A DNA stretch of 64,000 nt, taken from assembly GCF_005239225.2 (NCBI RefSeq), contig NC_133302.1, positions 930,001-994,000 on the forward strand, written 5' to 3'. Positions 46,648-58,267 of this stretch are shown in pieces. Origin of the DNA: Populus alba (taxonomy: Eukaryota > Streptophyta > Magnoliopsida > Malpighiales > Salicaceae). A model generated the notes under the pieces. It was given only the letters and a program-made list of their open reading frames with translations. It was not told where the DNA came from and ran no database searches. How positions within the stretch are numbered: the stretch's first letter is position 1; every line of letters begins with the position of its first letter. The position numbers were made by a program, and so were the translations under genes.

Positions 46648-47658
46648 CCCCTGATTTGGCCGAAAATCTGCAGCAGAGGTGCGCCTGTTCTGCCACTGAT
46701 TTTGCCTCCAATCTGCAGCGGAATGACCTCTGTTTGGGGCCTGAAATCGGTTGGTGTTTGAGCGCCAATTACCTCTAGAACGTCCCCTGTTTCGGCTGTG
46801 ATTAGTCATGGCATAATAAGCAGAATTCGGAGGTGTTGGCAGCAATGGTGGCTGCTGCGGCAGAGAAGAAGAAGACAGCAGTGATGAAGAGGATGAACCG
46901 ACAGCCATGGAGTGAAAAGAGTTCTTGTGCAGAAACTCATGGGTAAGGAGATGGCTATGAAGATCAGCATACGATAGCGGTTCAGCCTTGGTTATGAGAC
47001 TAGTTACCAAGTCTTTGAACTCACCGCGAAGTCCACGAAACACATAGAGATTGAAATCTTCAAGGGACATTGGGCGACCAGCAGCAGCCAATTCGTCAAA
47101 TAACGATTTGGCTTGCTGCATATACATACTAACCGATGCATCACCTTGCCGAAGGTCTTGAAAGGAGCCATGTAGTTGCATGATCCGAGAATTAGATGGA
47201 GAGGCAAGTGCCTTCTCAAGCGTGCGCCAAACACAATGTGAAGTAGAACAATCGACGACAAGATGCAGCACATCCACGGAAAGAGAGGAGAGAAGAGCAC
47301 TCAAAATAAGTTGATCTTGTTGCTTCCAACGAAGAAAAGAGGGGCTGATGGCAGAAGAAGAATCAGCCGAAGCATCAATCATATGAGATGGAGGACACGG
47401 CAAGGAGCCGTCAACAAACTGAAAAACACCTTGACCAAGGAGATATGGCTTCATCTGCATTCTCCAATAAAGATAGTTGGTGTTCGTAAGTTTCAACGAC
47501 ACAACATGGTGGGTGTTTGATAGAGGAACCATTGGAGATTGTGTTCCCATAAGAGGCAGAGGAACGGCAGAGCCAGCAGCAGGAAGAGGGCTGGCCGGTG
47601 ATGATGCATCACCGGTGGAGGGAGAGGTTGGAGCAACGGCGGCAGGAGGAGAGTCCAT
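46645..47658 (-). pseudogene. copia-3 gag
   Basis: Starts MDSPPAAVAP at 47658. The UBN2-type gag shows TNTNYLYWRMQMKPYLLG, QLHGSFQDLRQGD and an Asn/Arg-rich tail. TAG at 46647-46645 truncates it before the zinc knuckle. Confidence 0.85.
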
Positions 47659-47675
47659 GGGGGAGAAAATTAGGG

Positions 47676-47717
47676 CCTGATACCAAGTTGAGAAAATATT
47701 AAGAGGCTCTGATACCA
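47676..47717 (-). other. Primer-binding site of copia-3 with a partial duplicate of the LTR/PBS junction
   Basis: The plus strand reads GGCTCTGATACCA (47705-47717) directly left of the 5' LTR, the complement of the initiator-Met primer site. A second CCTGATACCAAGTTGAGAAA lies at 47676-47695, so about 20 bases across the PBS/LTR junction are repeated inside the leader. Confidence 0.75.
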
Positions 47718-47863
47718 AGTTGAGAAATAATTAGGAGGCTTGACCTAATAGGTTAGCCAACCCTTTCTATATATATGAGTAGGGCAATATACAATAGTAA
47801 AGGTGGAGATTACCACATAAGAATATGACTACAATATTTCCTATATAATTACATTCTATAATA
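47718..47863 (-). repeat. 5' LTR of copia-3 (146 bp)
   Basis: Plus-strand ends AGTTGAGAAATAATT ... TTCTATAATA; bordered on the right by TSD GGTGT. Confidence 0.92.
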
Positions 47864-47868
47864 GGTGT

Positions 47869-50020
47869 GAATCAAATGAATCATCATATTTTGAAAGTCA
47901 CCGTGGAGCCCAAGCAACGACTGTCCATAAACAAAATGCAAAACGACACCATGCAATTACACAAAAAGCGACGAGCTGGTCTTTTTCATGGCAGAGTCTT
48001 TGTGCATTTCCACAGCCATTCTAAATTATATAATTACCTTCCTGTTTTCAAAGTTTCAACTGGGTTATTGACAGATTAAATCTAGAAGTTGTTTTTCAAT
48101 TTTATTTTTTATTTTTTAATTAGTTAGGTCGGTCTTGTTAATATGTAAATAGTTTAGTATGTTATTTTTAGAACAAATTAGTTGTTCAAGAATTTTTTAA
48201 AATATTGTTAAAATATTTTAAGTGCAAAAACAGCAAACCAGCACTTGAAGAACATCAATAGCTGAATCCAGGTATATTATAAAATAAAAATAAAATATCA
48301 TGGCAGAGTCTTTTTCTTTCTTTTGTTAGACGCGATTTCGAAACGATTCATTAGACAATTACTACCAATTAGTCCTTTTTTTTTTCCATTGTGATTACAA
48401 CAAAATTTTAGTAGAGTTTTGTATGTATTTACAATATTTCAAGCTATCATAGTTCAAAATAAATATAATCCAATCTAAATTCTAACAATTCAATGCAGAA
48501 CACAATAACAACATTTGTTAATACCTTTACCCGTGGATTCATATTTATATAATTATATATATAGAATTGCATTCATTAGACAATTACTACCAAGTCCCTC
48601 TTTTTGGTTGTGACATTATATATATAGAACTCATTCCCAAGATGAATAAAATTTCAAAATTTGATAATGAGCTACAAAATAACACATTATCTTCTACTTG
48701 CATTACTTGTAATCAGTCCAAAAAACTCAAATTAGAACCCTAAAGCGTAAAGCATGGTGGTAATTGGGCTTAGAGAGCGGTGGTACCTAAGAGTTAGTAG
48801 TGGAGTGGGAGCATCCTAACAATAAGGATGTCCTTCATCCCTTTGTACTTTTAGATAGAGGATAAGTGATGATAGTGCCCTTAATATAATATTAAATTAA
48901 GAGGAAGCATTGTTGTTTTAATTGAATTAAGCTTAAGCTATGTGTTAGCAATCTTATGAATAGTAATTGTGTTTCAATCTTATTAAATTACCACCTATTT
49001 TATACACTTCTTTTAATTTAATCCTTTTTCTTCAATTTTATATGGGCTCATCAAATTTAAAGTAATTGTGTTTTAATTTAGTGAGTCTACATTAAAATGC
49101 AAACGCATGAATAGTGTTTTTGTTCTTCCACAAGGTATTGAATTTCCTATAATAATTAGAATATAATATATAGTTTTAACCCGCATTTTACCACTTAAGT
49201 AAACATCATTTAACAATAATATAAACTATTTGCAATTAATAAAAGGGACTGGGTCCATTTGGTCCCAGGAAAGAACCCCAATAAGAAAACAATAAAAGCC
49301 CAGGCCCATAAACATTTGACCCAGGGAAGATCTACAGTGACAATGTGGTTGATAATCAACCACTGTTATTAACACAGTTGAAAGTTACGGTAATTCGTAT
49401 GCCATAGCCATCATAACAATTAATGAATTTAGCATGTCACGGAAGCAAAAATCCTTTTCTTTTTAATGAATTTTGACCATTTTTATGCCCGAGGTTGATT
49501 TAAAAAAAAAATATCAGTGATCTGATACTTGATATTATGATATTGGTAAAGCATTTTTTATTTAGAAATATATTAAAATAATATATTATTTATTTTTAAA
49601 ATTTATTTTTATATGCTAATACGATCTAAAAATATAATAAAAATTAATTTTAAAAAATTGAGTTTTTTACAAAAATTGCCAAACATGCTATTTGTGAAAC
49701 AAGTTTGAGTTTGTACTTGGAGGTTTCTTTTTCTCTATCCTTTCTCTGCACACACTTAACTTCTAAACAATGCATTTGAAAAACTTAAAAATCAGAGAAT
49801 ATTAACCTTCAGATGATTAATTAAATGTAAACTTAAATACGAGCTGAAATTCCATGATCTTTCCATTTTCTCTGATTAATTTTATCAATGGCAAAAAGGG
49901 TGCGTGCAGTCCCCATAATTACTGCTTAATGCACGTGAAGCTGGTCCCCGTAGCCTCTCTCTTTTCTCTGATATGACTCAATATTATGCTTAATGTCATC
50001 TCTCTTCAGTGTTTTCTCCT
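47869..50020. other. NLR #5 downstream spacer, duplicate of 28940-30815
   Basis: Collinear with the spacer after #3, apart from an extra ~300 bp at 47990-48295 not in the other copy. Contains the terminal-exon relic 48791-48865. No active gene is supported. Confidence 0.65.
48791..48865 (+). pseudogene. Relic of the NLR terminal coding segment
   Basis: Reads [19 protein letters not shown] then LLDRG-stop; homologous to 29575-29643 and to the true C-termini at 23300-23345 and 42485-42530. Confidence 0.75.
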
Positions 50021-50026
50021 CAATGC

Positions 50027-50951
50027 ATTGACAGGAAAGTTGCCTGCAGAACTTGCCAAGTTGGTCATCCTGACAGATATGTAAGCAGACACTTTTTCTT
50101 TTTTTGTGCGTCTCTTAATTGAAGCACACGTCTACGAACCAAAAACCGATAAAAAAAAAAAAAAAACAGATATGCAATCAGCCTCTCTTACCACAGGAAA
50201 GTTGCTGATTTTGATGCCAAAAAGTCTCACATTTAACATGCCCGGATTGTTTCGATCTTTCAATCTTCTATGCTGATAATTCAACCATTGACGTGGATCA
50301 AATTCAGTGGAAATAATGTTATTGCAATTCTTCTGTTTTTCATTTGTATGTTCTTCATTTTTTTATCTAAATTTTATGGTAAACAATAATACTTCCAGAA
50401 AACTCTCTGAGTTTGTATTTCTTTGACACCTTTTAGTAGGATGAACGATAATAATTTATCATGGAAGCTGCCTGTTTTCTTCAGTAAATGAACACAGGTT
50501 CAGAATATCTAAATATCTGTACCTTCTAGCATTGCTTCCTTGACCAGACTAAGTGATTAGTAAGGAAACAGAATATCTGAATTATGTTTTTATGTACATG
50601 TAATATGCTTATGATACCATGCTTTTATGCTCTATGATACTTGAAGGAGGATCAGTGACTTAACAGGAAGAGGGTCTTCTTACCCACCACTGAGTAATAT
50701 GGGAATATAGTGGAAAAAGCTATGAGAAATTGTTGATCGCATGGAGGAACTGCTAGAAAGAACCTACAATGACGATTACATGGACTATGAATATGAAACT
50801 GATGTCCCGTAAAAGGGTTCGCAAGCAAAATTCGAGAATCTTTGCAATGTCTTTCTGCATCTTTCAGGAACAAATATTACAAGACCGTCCAGTGGTAGGG
50901 TTCAAAAGTATGCCTCTCAGATGTAGGCCTTTTCTTCTTCTTCTTTTTTAA
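50027..50951 (+). pseudogene. LRR receptor-kinase relic (third copy) and an unidentified coding-like tail
   Basis: Shows the LRR piece LTGKLPAELAKLVILTDM (near 50030), the segment ending DQIQWK (near 50305), RMNDNNLSWKLPVF (near 50440) and RRISDLTGRGSSYPPLSNM (50648-50701). In the same frame as the last, 50702-50930 continues with a coding-like stretch (DRMEELLERTYNDDYMDYEY, later KFENLCNVFLHLSGTN) broken by three stops. That tail is not recognised. Confidence 0.5.
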
Positions 50952-51831
50952 TTTACACTGTACAACAAAAATGTAAAAATATTATTGGTTTCTTTCTTTT
51001 TTTTGGTTATAAATTTACTCTATCTTTTGATATCTTTAAAGAGCAATACTGTGTATTACATTGTAAATAATCTACAACAAAACACTGATATCTTTTAATT
51101 ATATATTAAATAAGTGCATGGCCAGTGATTTTAGAATTGAGCAATCACTTTTATAGTAATAGGATTTTTTGGTCGCCCTTTGAAAAAAAAAAATGCAAAT
51201 ATAAGAAAAACTACAATGGTAGCTTTTCTTAACCCATATTTCAAAACAAAATTTTTAGTAAGATACATACAAAATTATGGTAGATAAGATTTAATTAAAT
51301 ATTTTTAAATTTATAATTAGGAAAAAAACATAAGTTGGACCACAATTTCAAGACTCTTTGAAAATTTTTGTTTTTTTATTAAAACTATTTTTAATTTTTT
51401 TATTTAAAAAAATATTAAATTAATATTTTTTTAGATTTTTAATCATTTTAGTATATTAATACAAAAAAAAATTAAAAAATTATTTTAATAAATTTTAAAT
51501 TAAAAAATACTTTTAAAAAACTACATCTTCACCTAACAAACTTTTAACTTTACTATCTTAAGACAAAAAATACATTGCCGACCAAATATGAAAATCATTA
51601 CCACACACAAGGATCAGTTTGACAAAAACAACGTCAGCCAAGACATCATCAAGAAGATCAAGGTCAAACCAAACTCATCACTTTGCGAGACCCTGTCGAA
51701 ATTCCTATATATATATATTAATGGTACCATAGAAGAAGAAGAAGAGAATATTTTTCTTGTTGCTATTAATGCGTTTGCTCCATTCATTGAATCAAAAGTA
51801 CAGATTTTTATCAATTTGCAAAAGGGGTTTG
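50952..51831. other. AT-rich spacer, no gene supported
   Basis: Long A and T runs and AT-rich, partly self-complementary sequence (51320-51500), possibly an old MITE. The open stretch 51588-51881 (+) has no recognisable domain; it overlaps the dioxygenase start in another frame. Confidence 0.5.
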
Positions 51832-52139
51832 ATGGATACGGTTTATATCTCCCATGGGTCACCAATGATGGCGATCGATGAAAGCATACCAGCGAGGAAA
51901 TTCTTGAAGACATGGCAACAAATTTTCAAAGAAATACCTAAAGCCATTCTTGTTATTTCTGGCCATTGGGATACCAAAGAACCAACTGTTAATGTTGTTA
52001 ATCGCAATGACACCATTTATGACTTCTATGGCTTCCCCAAATCCATTTAATCGAAAATGCCAAGGCGAAGCTAGTGCACCATAGCTGGGACAATGGCACC
52101 CTTTCTTATGCTTCCTACCAGTTCACAGCACGTAAATAA
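51832..52139 (+). pseudogene. LigB-type extradiol ring-cleavage dioxygenase (plant DODA-like), deletion pseudogene
   Basis: ATG 51832 opens with the family N-terminus: MDTVYISHGSP (metal-site His), PARKFLKTWQ, PKAILVISGHW (second metal-site His), and NDTIYDFYGFPKS. It then reaches TAA at 52048-52050. Directly after, in another frame, 52053-52139 encodes the family's C-terminus (NAKAKLVHHSW, NGTLSYASYQF). The ~150 residues between, including remaining active-site residues, are deleted. In intact relatives the enzyme opens the aromatic ring of DOPA or related catechols; here no active enzyme is possible. The intronless join of first and last parts fits a simple internal deletion. Confidence 0.8.
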
Positions 52140-54271
52140 AATCTTCATCAACAGTACAATTGCAGCTGGAGTTCTTGTAGACATGAATTTGTATTATTTT
52201 TTTAACTAAATATTCTGTATTTGCTAGATGAATTAAATAAATTTCAGTAAATATGATAAGAAATATAGTATGGTTGAAATGTTGTTGAAATGTGATAGAG
52301 ATGGATTATGCTTAACCCCAATGATTAAAACAGCAATTATATCGTTTCTTTTCGTTATAAGCAATAGCTGTGGATGAACCATAACTTATACACTAATTGT
52401 CAATTAGGTGTCCAAACTAATGTTTTCATCAATTGGGTTCCTAATATTTGAAACTAATGTCATGTAGAAAATTTTGGTTAATTCTCAGGATCTTTGTCAA
52501 CTCGGAAGCTGTCACAATCCATGGAAGATATATAAATAGTTGATGCTAGAACTGTAAATTTACAACATAATTATTCACCTTCCTGATTTTTTACATGAAT
52601 CATATGATATGATTTGAATGTTTTCCTCTATGCTATTTTGCAGCCACCTCTGCTAATTAGAAAATCAAAATTTGAGTTTCTGGATCTCAAGAACTCAATT
52701 TTTAACTTGTTTTTACCTGAAAATATTTTTAAAACACCCTAAAAATCTTAATAAACTCATTTTCAACTCTTAAATAGCCTTTAATCTCTCTAAAAATAAA
52801 AATTAAATGAATCCAAAAAGTTTTAAGGACTTGATCAATCTATTTATTTCAGCATGGTTAGAAGGAATCATCACCTTGATTGAACTTCTTAAAATAAAAA
52901 AAAACTTATTGATATCAAAATTAATATTTTTTTAGTCTAAATATCTTCATTCGAGTACTTTTTCTTTTCTTAATATTTTTTAAGATAATTTCTCGCATCT
53001 CTCAACATTCAACATTCAACATTCAAGGACTAAAAAAAAATTAAAAAATAAAAGCTAAAACAATATGGATAGAACAATAAATAAAATGCGTTGTCATGTG
53101 ATTAGTTTTGTTAATAATAGTATTTTGAAGAGAAAAAAAAAAAAACCAGTCATATGAACAATGCAGAGAAAGAAAGTGAAGAAAAAGTAAGTATTTACAA
53201 AAAAAAAAAAAAAAAGAGCATTGTTTATATGAATTTATATGAATAGTGACAAAACACTACAATGCACAGTGACACAATATGAGGGAAAGTGCAGAGAAAA
53301 GAAAAATATTTGTGAAAAAACTAAATGTTCACATGAACAGTGACACGATCCCAGATCTTTTAGCTTTTGAAAGCGACACAATCCTAGTGAAAGAGGAGGT
53401 GCTTAACAACACATGCATGCATTTATATATGTATGATCTTATTGTCGACTCATGCTGTAGAGTGAGATCTCAAGTTTGAATTGATGAAAATTAAGTCAAG
53501 AGTTTTTCATGTAAGAAAATGGGGTGGGAATATTTTTGAACTCGACAAAGGGGTGTCGAGGTTGAGCTTAGGATACCTGATTAAGAAAAGTTAAGTATAT
53601 AGCAGGATTAATTAGGGGTGTTATCACGATAAACACAGGCACTAATTGATGCTTCCATGATCCTAAGATTAATGCTACAATGTTAAACAAGGGAACTTGC
53701 AATCATTTTCTATAATTTCTAGAGGGCTAATCATGATCTCTTTTCTTTGTTAATTTGCCTTAATGTTTTCAGACATGAAAGATATGGGATTGTTGCGCAG
53801 AAAGATCACAGGCACGCAATATAGATTTCACTCACACTAAATCACAGGCTTAAAGAACCTGCATGCAGTAAAAAAAAAAAAAAAAAGGGAAGAAAAATGG
53901 AAGAAATCCCATCCACGATGCAGATATCCTGGCATTTATGCGACCATAAATGATGTTTATGTTAGCCCACAAAAGCATGGAGCCTCAAATACACAAATGC
54001 AAAGTGCCTTCCAAGTCAAAGCTATATAATTGTTTCATATGAAATATAGTGTCCTCCAGCAACATCATGAAGGATATATGGACACTGTTTCAACTATTTA
54101 CTCACTCCGAAATCTCAAATATTCAAATACTAAGGTTAAAGCTAGCTACATATTGCTATCACCCATCATAAAGTCAAGCAGCTTAAATTTATAGGAAATT
54201 TTTAATAATCTACACAAGGACGACAAATCTATTCTCTTAATCTACGTACAAGAACCATTTCACAACAACAC
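52140..54271. other. AT-rich spacer to the peroxidase 3' end
   Basis: No gene is supported. It contains poly-A runs (53130-53215), a perfect 6-bp-stem hairpin CTCGAC...GTCGAG (53541-53560), and, from about 54000, the probable 3' UTR of the minus-strand peroxidase. Confidence 0.5.
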
Positions 54272-54784
54272 TCAGTTAATTTTACGACAATCTGCTCTTA
54301 CTTCTCCTTGTGATCCCTCCTTGACATCGAGCAAGCTCATTTTCACCATTGCCTGTTGAAAATCAAGGAAAAACTTAGCCTGGTTCATAGCGTAGCCCTT
54401 GACAATTGATTTTGTTATTGGATTATTGTATAGGGTTTGGTCTGAAAAAAGAACTCCCGATTTCCTCTGCAATGCTTGGAAGTAGAAGTTATCAAAATTA
54501 TTTCTTGTCATATCAAATGTTTGTTCTGCATCGTCTCCACCACTACATGTTTTGGACAAAGTCTTTGAAAAGTCTGAATCCATTGTCGGATCAACAGGGT
54601 CACTCAACCTATTTTTGAACGTTAAACACCTTGCCACCCCTAGTGTGTGCCCCCCTGCATAGACCAATTCGTCACAAAACTATAAGATTTCAAGGGAAGA
54701 AAAGGAAAGAATTAGAGCAGAATCATCCTTAAAAAACCTTCTTTTAAGGATTGATCCCAGGTCCAGCTAAATACAAAGAAGATC

Positions 54785-54820
<36 letters not shown>

Positions 54821-56575
54821 GATTGGGTCACCGCTTACCAGACAAGGCAACCATGTCTTGGGCACTAAAACCACGGAGGCCAAAGACTCTAACGAGCTCC
54901 GAGGCATTAAAAGTTGGAGCAGGCGCAATGAGAGTATCTTCAACCTTAGACCTCCTTCCGTCTTTTCTTCCTTTTGGTATGTCATATACTGGACCTCCTG
55001 ACTGTAATTCCCACCATGACCAGACCATCATATATCAGTAGATGTTAAACAGGTGTTATTACACTACACCATTAAACAGTTTTACCGATAGATTAGGTCC
55101 GTTGGTGTGAGGCATAAGAACCATCGGTAAAAATATTACCGACGGAATCTGTCCATTAGAATTTTGATCTTTGGTAATTTTCCATTCCGTTGTCAATTCT
55201 GTCAGTAATAAAAAAGGCTAAACACCGACAGTTTTATAGATGGCGAAGCGCGCCAGAAAAAAAAATTACCCGCTAGAATTTAACTAATATAATAAGTCTG
55301 TTTGTATTTCCAACAATATTTACCGACAGATTATCCATTGGTAATTGTAGCAATTAAACCAGCCTGACCATGCAGGTTAACTCGAGACCCGATCAACCCG
55401 GAACCTGGTCGGGGTTGGGTTTCAAAAAATAAAAATCAAAACCTGGATTGAATTGTTACCAAAGCAACAGCCTCTCTAGCAGCCATTGCAACAATGTCAG
55501 CGCATGAGACAACACCAGGGCATTGCTTTTCAAGTTGCTCCTTTACATCATCAATGAGTTCAAAGCCTCTCACGCTTTGATTTCCTGGAGATTCCTTCTC
55601 TGCTCTGTTATCCTTTGTTGAGTCAATCAGCACAGACCCATCACATCCCTATTTAAATTATTTCGAACAGTCCCACCAAGAAAAAAAAAATGATTAAGAG
55701 ACAATTGAACTGCTTAATTTTAATGAATTAATACACACACACACACAGTATCAGAATCAAATATTTTGCTACATAAACATGTTATGAAATTAAGAAAAAT
55801 ATGAAAATCATGATTATTAATTTTGCATGAAGTACAAGTTATCAATATATACTAATGGATGAGTTTTTCATTTTTATTTTCTGAAACCACTTGTTTCTAG
55901 GCGACTTAACTCCATGGAGCATAATTTCCAAATATAGTTCAAGGTTAAACCGGATTAAAACTTGGATAGTGAATTAGCTAGGATTAACCAGGTCAACATA
56001 TATTTAAAAAATATATATTTAAAAAAAAATCCATGTTTTTTTACTAATCTAGCCCCATCTAGATCCTAGATTAAAGGATTAATTCAGAACTGCATGATGG
56101 AGGCTGTTTTTCCTCCTAAATTTGAAGGCCTTGGAAGAATATAATATTTGTGACATAAGCGACTTACAAAGTATAAAGTAAACTTTGTTTAGTATCCATA
56201 AATCTCATGTAGAGATTAAACCAAAAATTTCCAAATTAAAATTTTGAGCTTAAGATATTTTCAATAATCCTAGTAATAAAGATCATGCATGAATGTGAGA
56301 GAGGTGTATGGATAATGAGATGGTAAACTAAAAAAGAAAAAAGAAAAGGAGGCAATTACTTGTATCCAGCAATCATGGAAATGCATTCTAACAAGACCAG
56401 CTGCTAAGGTAGGATCAGACCGCAAAGCACTTGTTACTGTGTTCCTCACAATTGCCTCAGCAAATGGGCAGCTGAAAACGTAGTAGTTCATGGTGAGGCC
56501 ATCTGCTCCATCTCTGTAACCACCTGCTATCAACTCCATCAATAAAAACACAGCAAGAAAATTAGCCATAGCCAT
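54272..56575 (-). CDS. Class III secretory peroxidase, 4 exons (316 aa)
   Basis: Exons on the minus strand: 56575-56360, 55648-55460, 55001-54839 and 54654-54272; the joins keep the frame (951 nt). Introns have GT-AG ends at the classical class III positions (first after FHDC-WIQ). Signal peptide [20 protein letters not shown]; then [15 protein letters not shown]; distal catalytic LVRMHFHDC (Arg/His); [10 protein letters not shown]; proximal haem His in [11 protein letters not shown]; paired cysteines to ADCRKIN. It oxidises phenolics with H2O2 in the cell wall/apoplast (lignin, suberin, defence). All key residues are present. A further in-frame ATG at 56662 would add 29 residues but disturbs the signal peptide, so 56575 is preferred. 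Closest in style to Arabidopsis PRX47/PRX66 from memory. Confidence 0.93.
54787..54818. repeat. (AT)16 microsatellite in peroxidase intron 3
   Basis: Uninterrupted AT dinucleotide run just past the exon 3 donor; likely length-polymorphic. Confidence 0.95.
55060..55365. mobile_element. Possible MITE in peroxidase intron 2
   Basis: Within the intron between exons 2 and 3, words of the type TTACCGACGGA / TTACCGACAGA / CATCGGTAA recur in both orientations. The stretch starts CACTACACC and ends AATTGTAG, reminiscent of a CACTA-type MITE. Target duplications are not clear. It is followed (55380-55425) by a GC-rich ACCCG/AACCCGG segment like that flanking the 7131-9058 array. Confidence 0.4.
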
Positions 56576-58267
56576 GTTTGCTAGATTTGAAGGGAATATC
56601 CGATGAGCTAGCAGCTTGTGTATGGCAAAGGCCAACAAAAGAAAGTTAGGGTGACGATGCAATGGGAGATATTAATTTGAAAGTAGAATTGATTGAAGAG
56701 TGAAGAGGAAGGGAGCAACGTGTGCGTGTGTTGTGTCAATGTCAATAATTTAAAAAAAGGTTGCCCCAATGAAATACACTACAACAATTGAATGAAGAGT
56801 CGTGTTTGAAAAAAAAATTATATATTTATATATATATTAGTTTTTTTAATAAGATTTTAAGAGAGCTTTTAGTGGGATTTGTGTAAAATTATCATGTATA
56901 TTAATTAACTAAACACTTTTAAATTTATAATTTGAGCAAAAAAAAAAACGGACAAAAAATAGAATAGACAAAGCATGCAAAGTTAAAAGAGTGGATGGTC
57001 TATCATTTTCTCCACCTAACCAATATAGTATAGATAGATAGCTAGTTGTGATTAATATACATTTTAATAATAATTAACATACTTTAAGTCAATTATAGAT
57101 TCAATAATGCATGCTAATGAACTCATTGATTTATTGCCACTATGGAGACACGTAATACATCAAAGTAACAGCAAGTAGTCATTCTTGAATATTCAATCGA
57201 TCTTATCATGGTACCTGCTATCAAAATCATGTAATTCCTTGTTTGTTGGTGAAGATATTTTTTAATATAATATTAGAGTTTTATTAACTTAGATAATAAT
57301 GATTTTGAATTTAATTATTTTGATTTTATTTTATAAAAATTAAATATATAAATAATATGAATTTATACAAGTATTAAACCCATAAATTTTTATTTGATAA
57401 AAATATTAAAAAATAATATATAAATTATGTATTGAAATCTTATTTAAAAATTTAAGTTTTATATTGAGATAATTATTTTGATAACATGACCAAATCCCGT
57501 TAACATGCTGACTAGGTCAATTGAATTAGATTAATTTTTACTTAATTTAATACAAATCCAACTTCATTAAACGTTCAAATTTCAAATTAACACTACTCTA
57601 AATCTTAAATAAAATCAATATCATATATGATACTGCCGTCAAATTTAGATCATACAAGAGGCAATTCATGTTAGAAATAGAATGTTTTGCCATATTTCGT
57701 GTCAAAATTTTAATTAAATATTAATGTCAGGGAAAAATTATTAATCCCTTTCTTTCCCTAAACTATTGTTATTTTTCGAACAATGGTTGGTTTGAGAAAA
57801 GCATCTTAACTTTCTTCATCAGCTCCTTGACCAGCTAAATATATAGACCTAATTGATCTACACAATCTCATCAAAACATAATACAGCTCTAATGATTTGG
57901 GCTTCAGTATATGGCTCAAATTAAAACTAATCATTTCATGTACATCATATAGTTCTTTTTCTTTCTTTCTTTCTTTTTTGCCTTGGTTAGGATACATAAA
58001 GAAATATACAGAAACACCACTAGCATCATTATGTGGGAGGAAGGCCCAACCATACTGATGCACCTTTAAGGCCATAATTTATCATGTACACATTCAACCT
58101 ATCGTTGGAGGAAAAAACCTGGCCCGAGAAGATGAACAAAAAGGAGAAAAACAAAATAAATAAATAAATAAAAACATTTACAGAGTCTAGATTTTCAGAA
58201 GCATGAGATGTTATCATGCTGTTTCCACAGCTTCTGCCATTGTCACCGGCAAAAAGTCATCGTCTCG
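56576..58267. other. Spacer between peroxidase promoter and PHD gene 3' end
   Basis: AT-rich, no gene supported. The first few hundred bases hold the peroxidase promoter and leader. About 57780-58267 is probably 3' UTR of the PHD gene; its open stretches show no domain. Confidence 0.5.

Larger units (their letters stand above)
43052..47863 (-). mobile_element. Full-length Ty1/copia LTR retrotransposon, 4812 bp, TSD GGTGT, identical LTRs
   Basis: Two 146-bp LTRs read the same at every position by eye. TSD GGTGT lies at 43047-43051 and 47864-47868, and the empty site (TTAGGTGTGAATC) is preserved at about 23898 in the paralogous spacer. On the minus strand the LTR starts TATTATAG and ends CTCAACT, i.e. 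non-canonical TA...CT ends. The primer-binding site (TGGTATCAGAGCC) and purine tract (CTTGAGGGGGCG) are in place. Coding from 47658 down to 43205 covers gag, protease, integrase, RT and RNase H, broken by one stop (46647-46645) and two single-base frameshifts (near 45755 and 43890). Confidence 0.95.

Noticed and set aside
51588..51881. 97-codon ORF before the dioxygenase pseudogene
   Set aside because: No recognisable domain; its end overlaps the dioxygenase start in another frame and its composition matches the AT-rich spacer.
57806..58217. Minus-strand ORFs downstream of the PHD gene
   Set aside because: Contain low-complexity CTTT-repeat translations; they probably lie in the 3' UTR.
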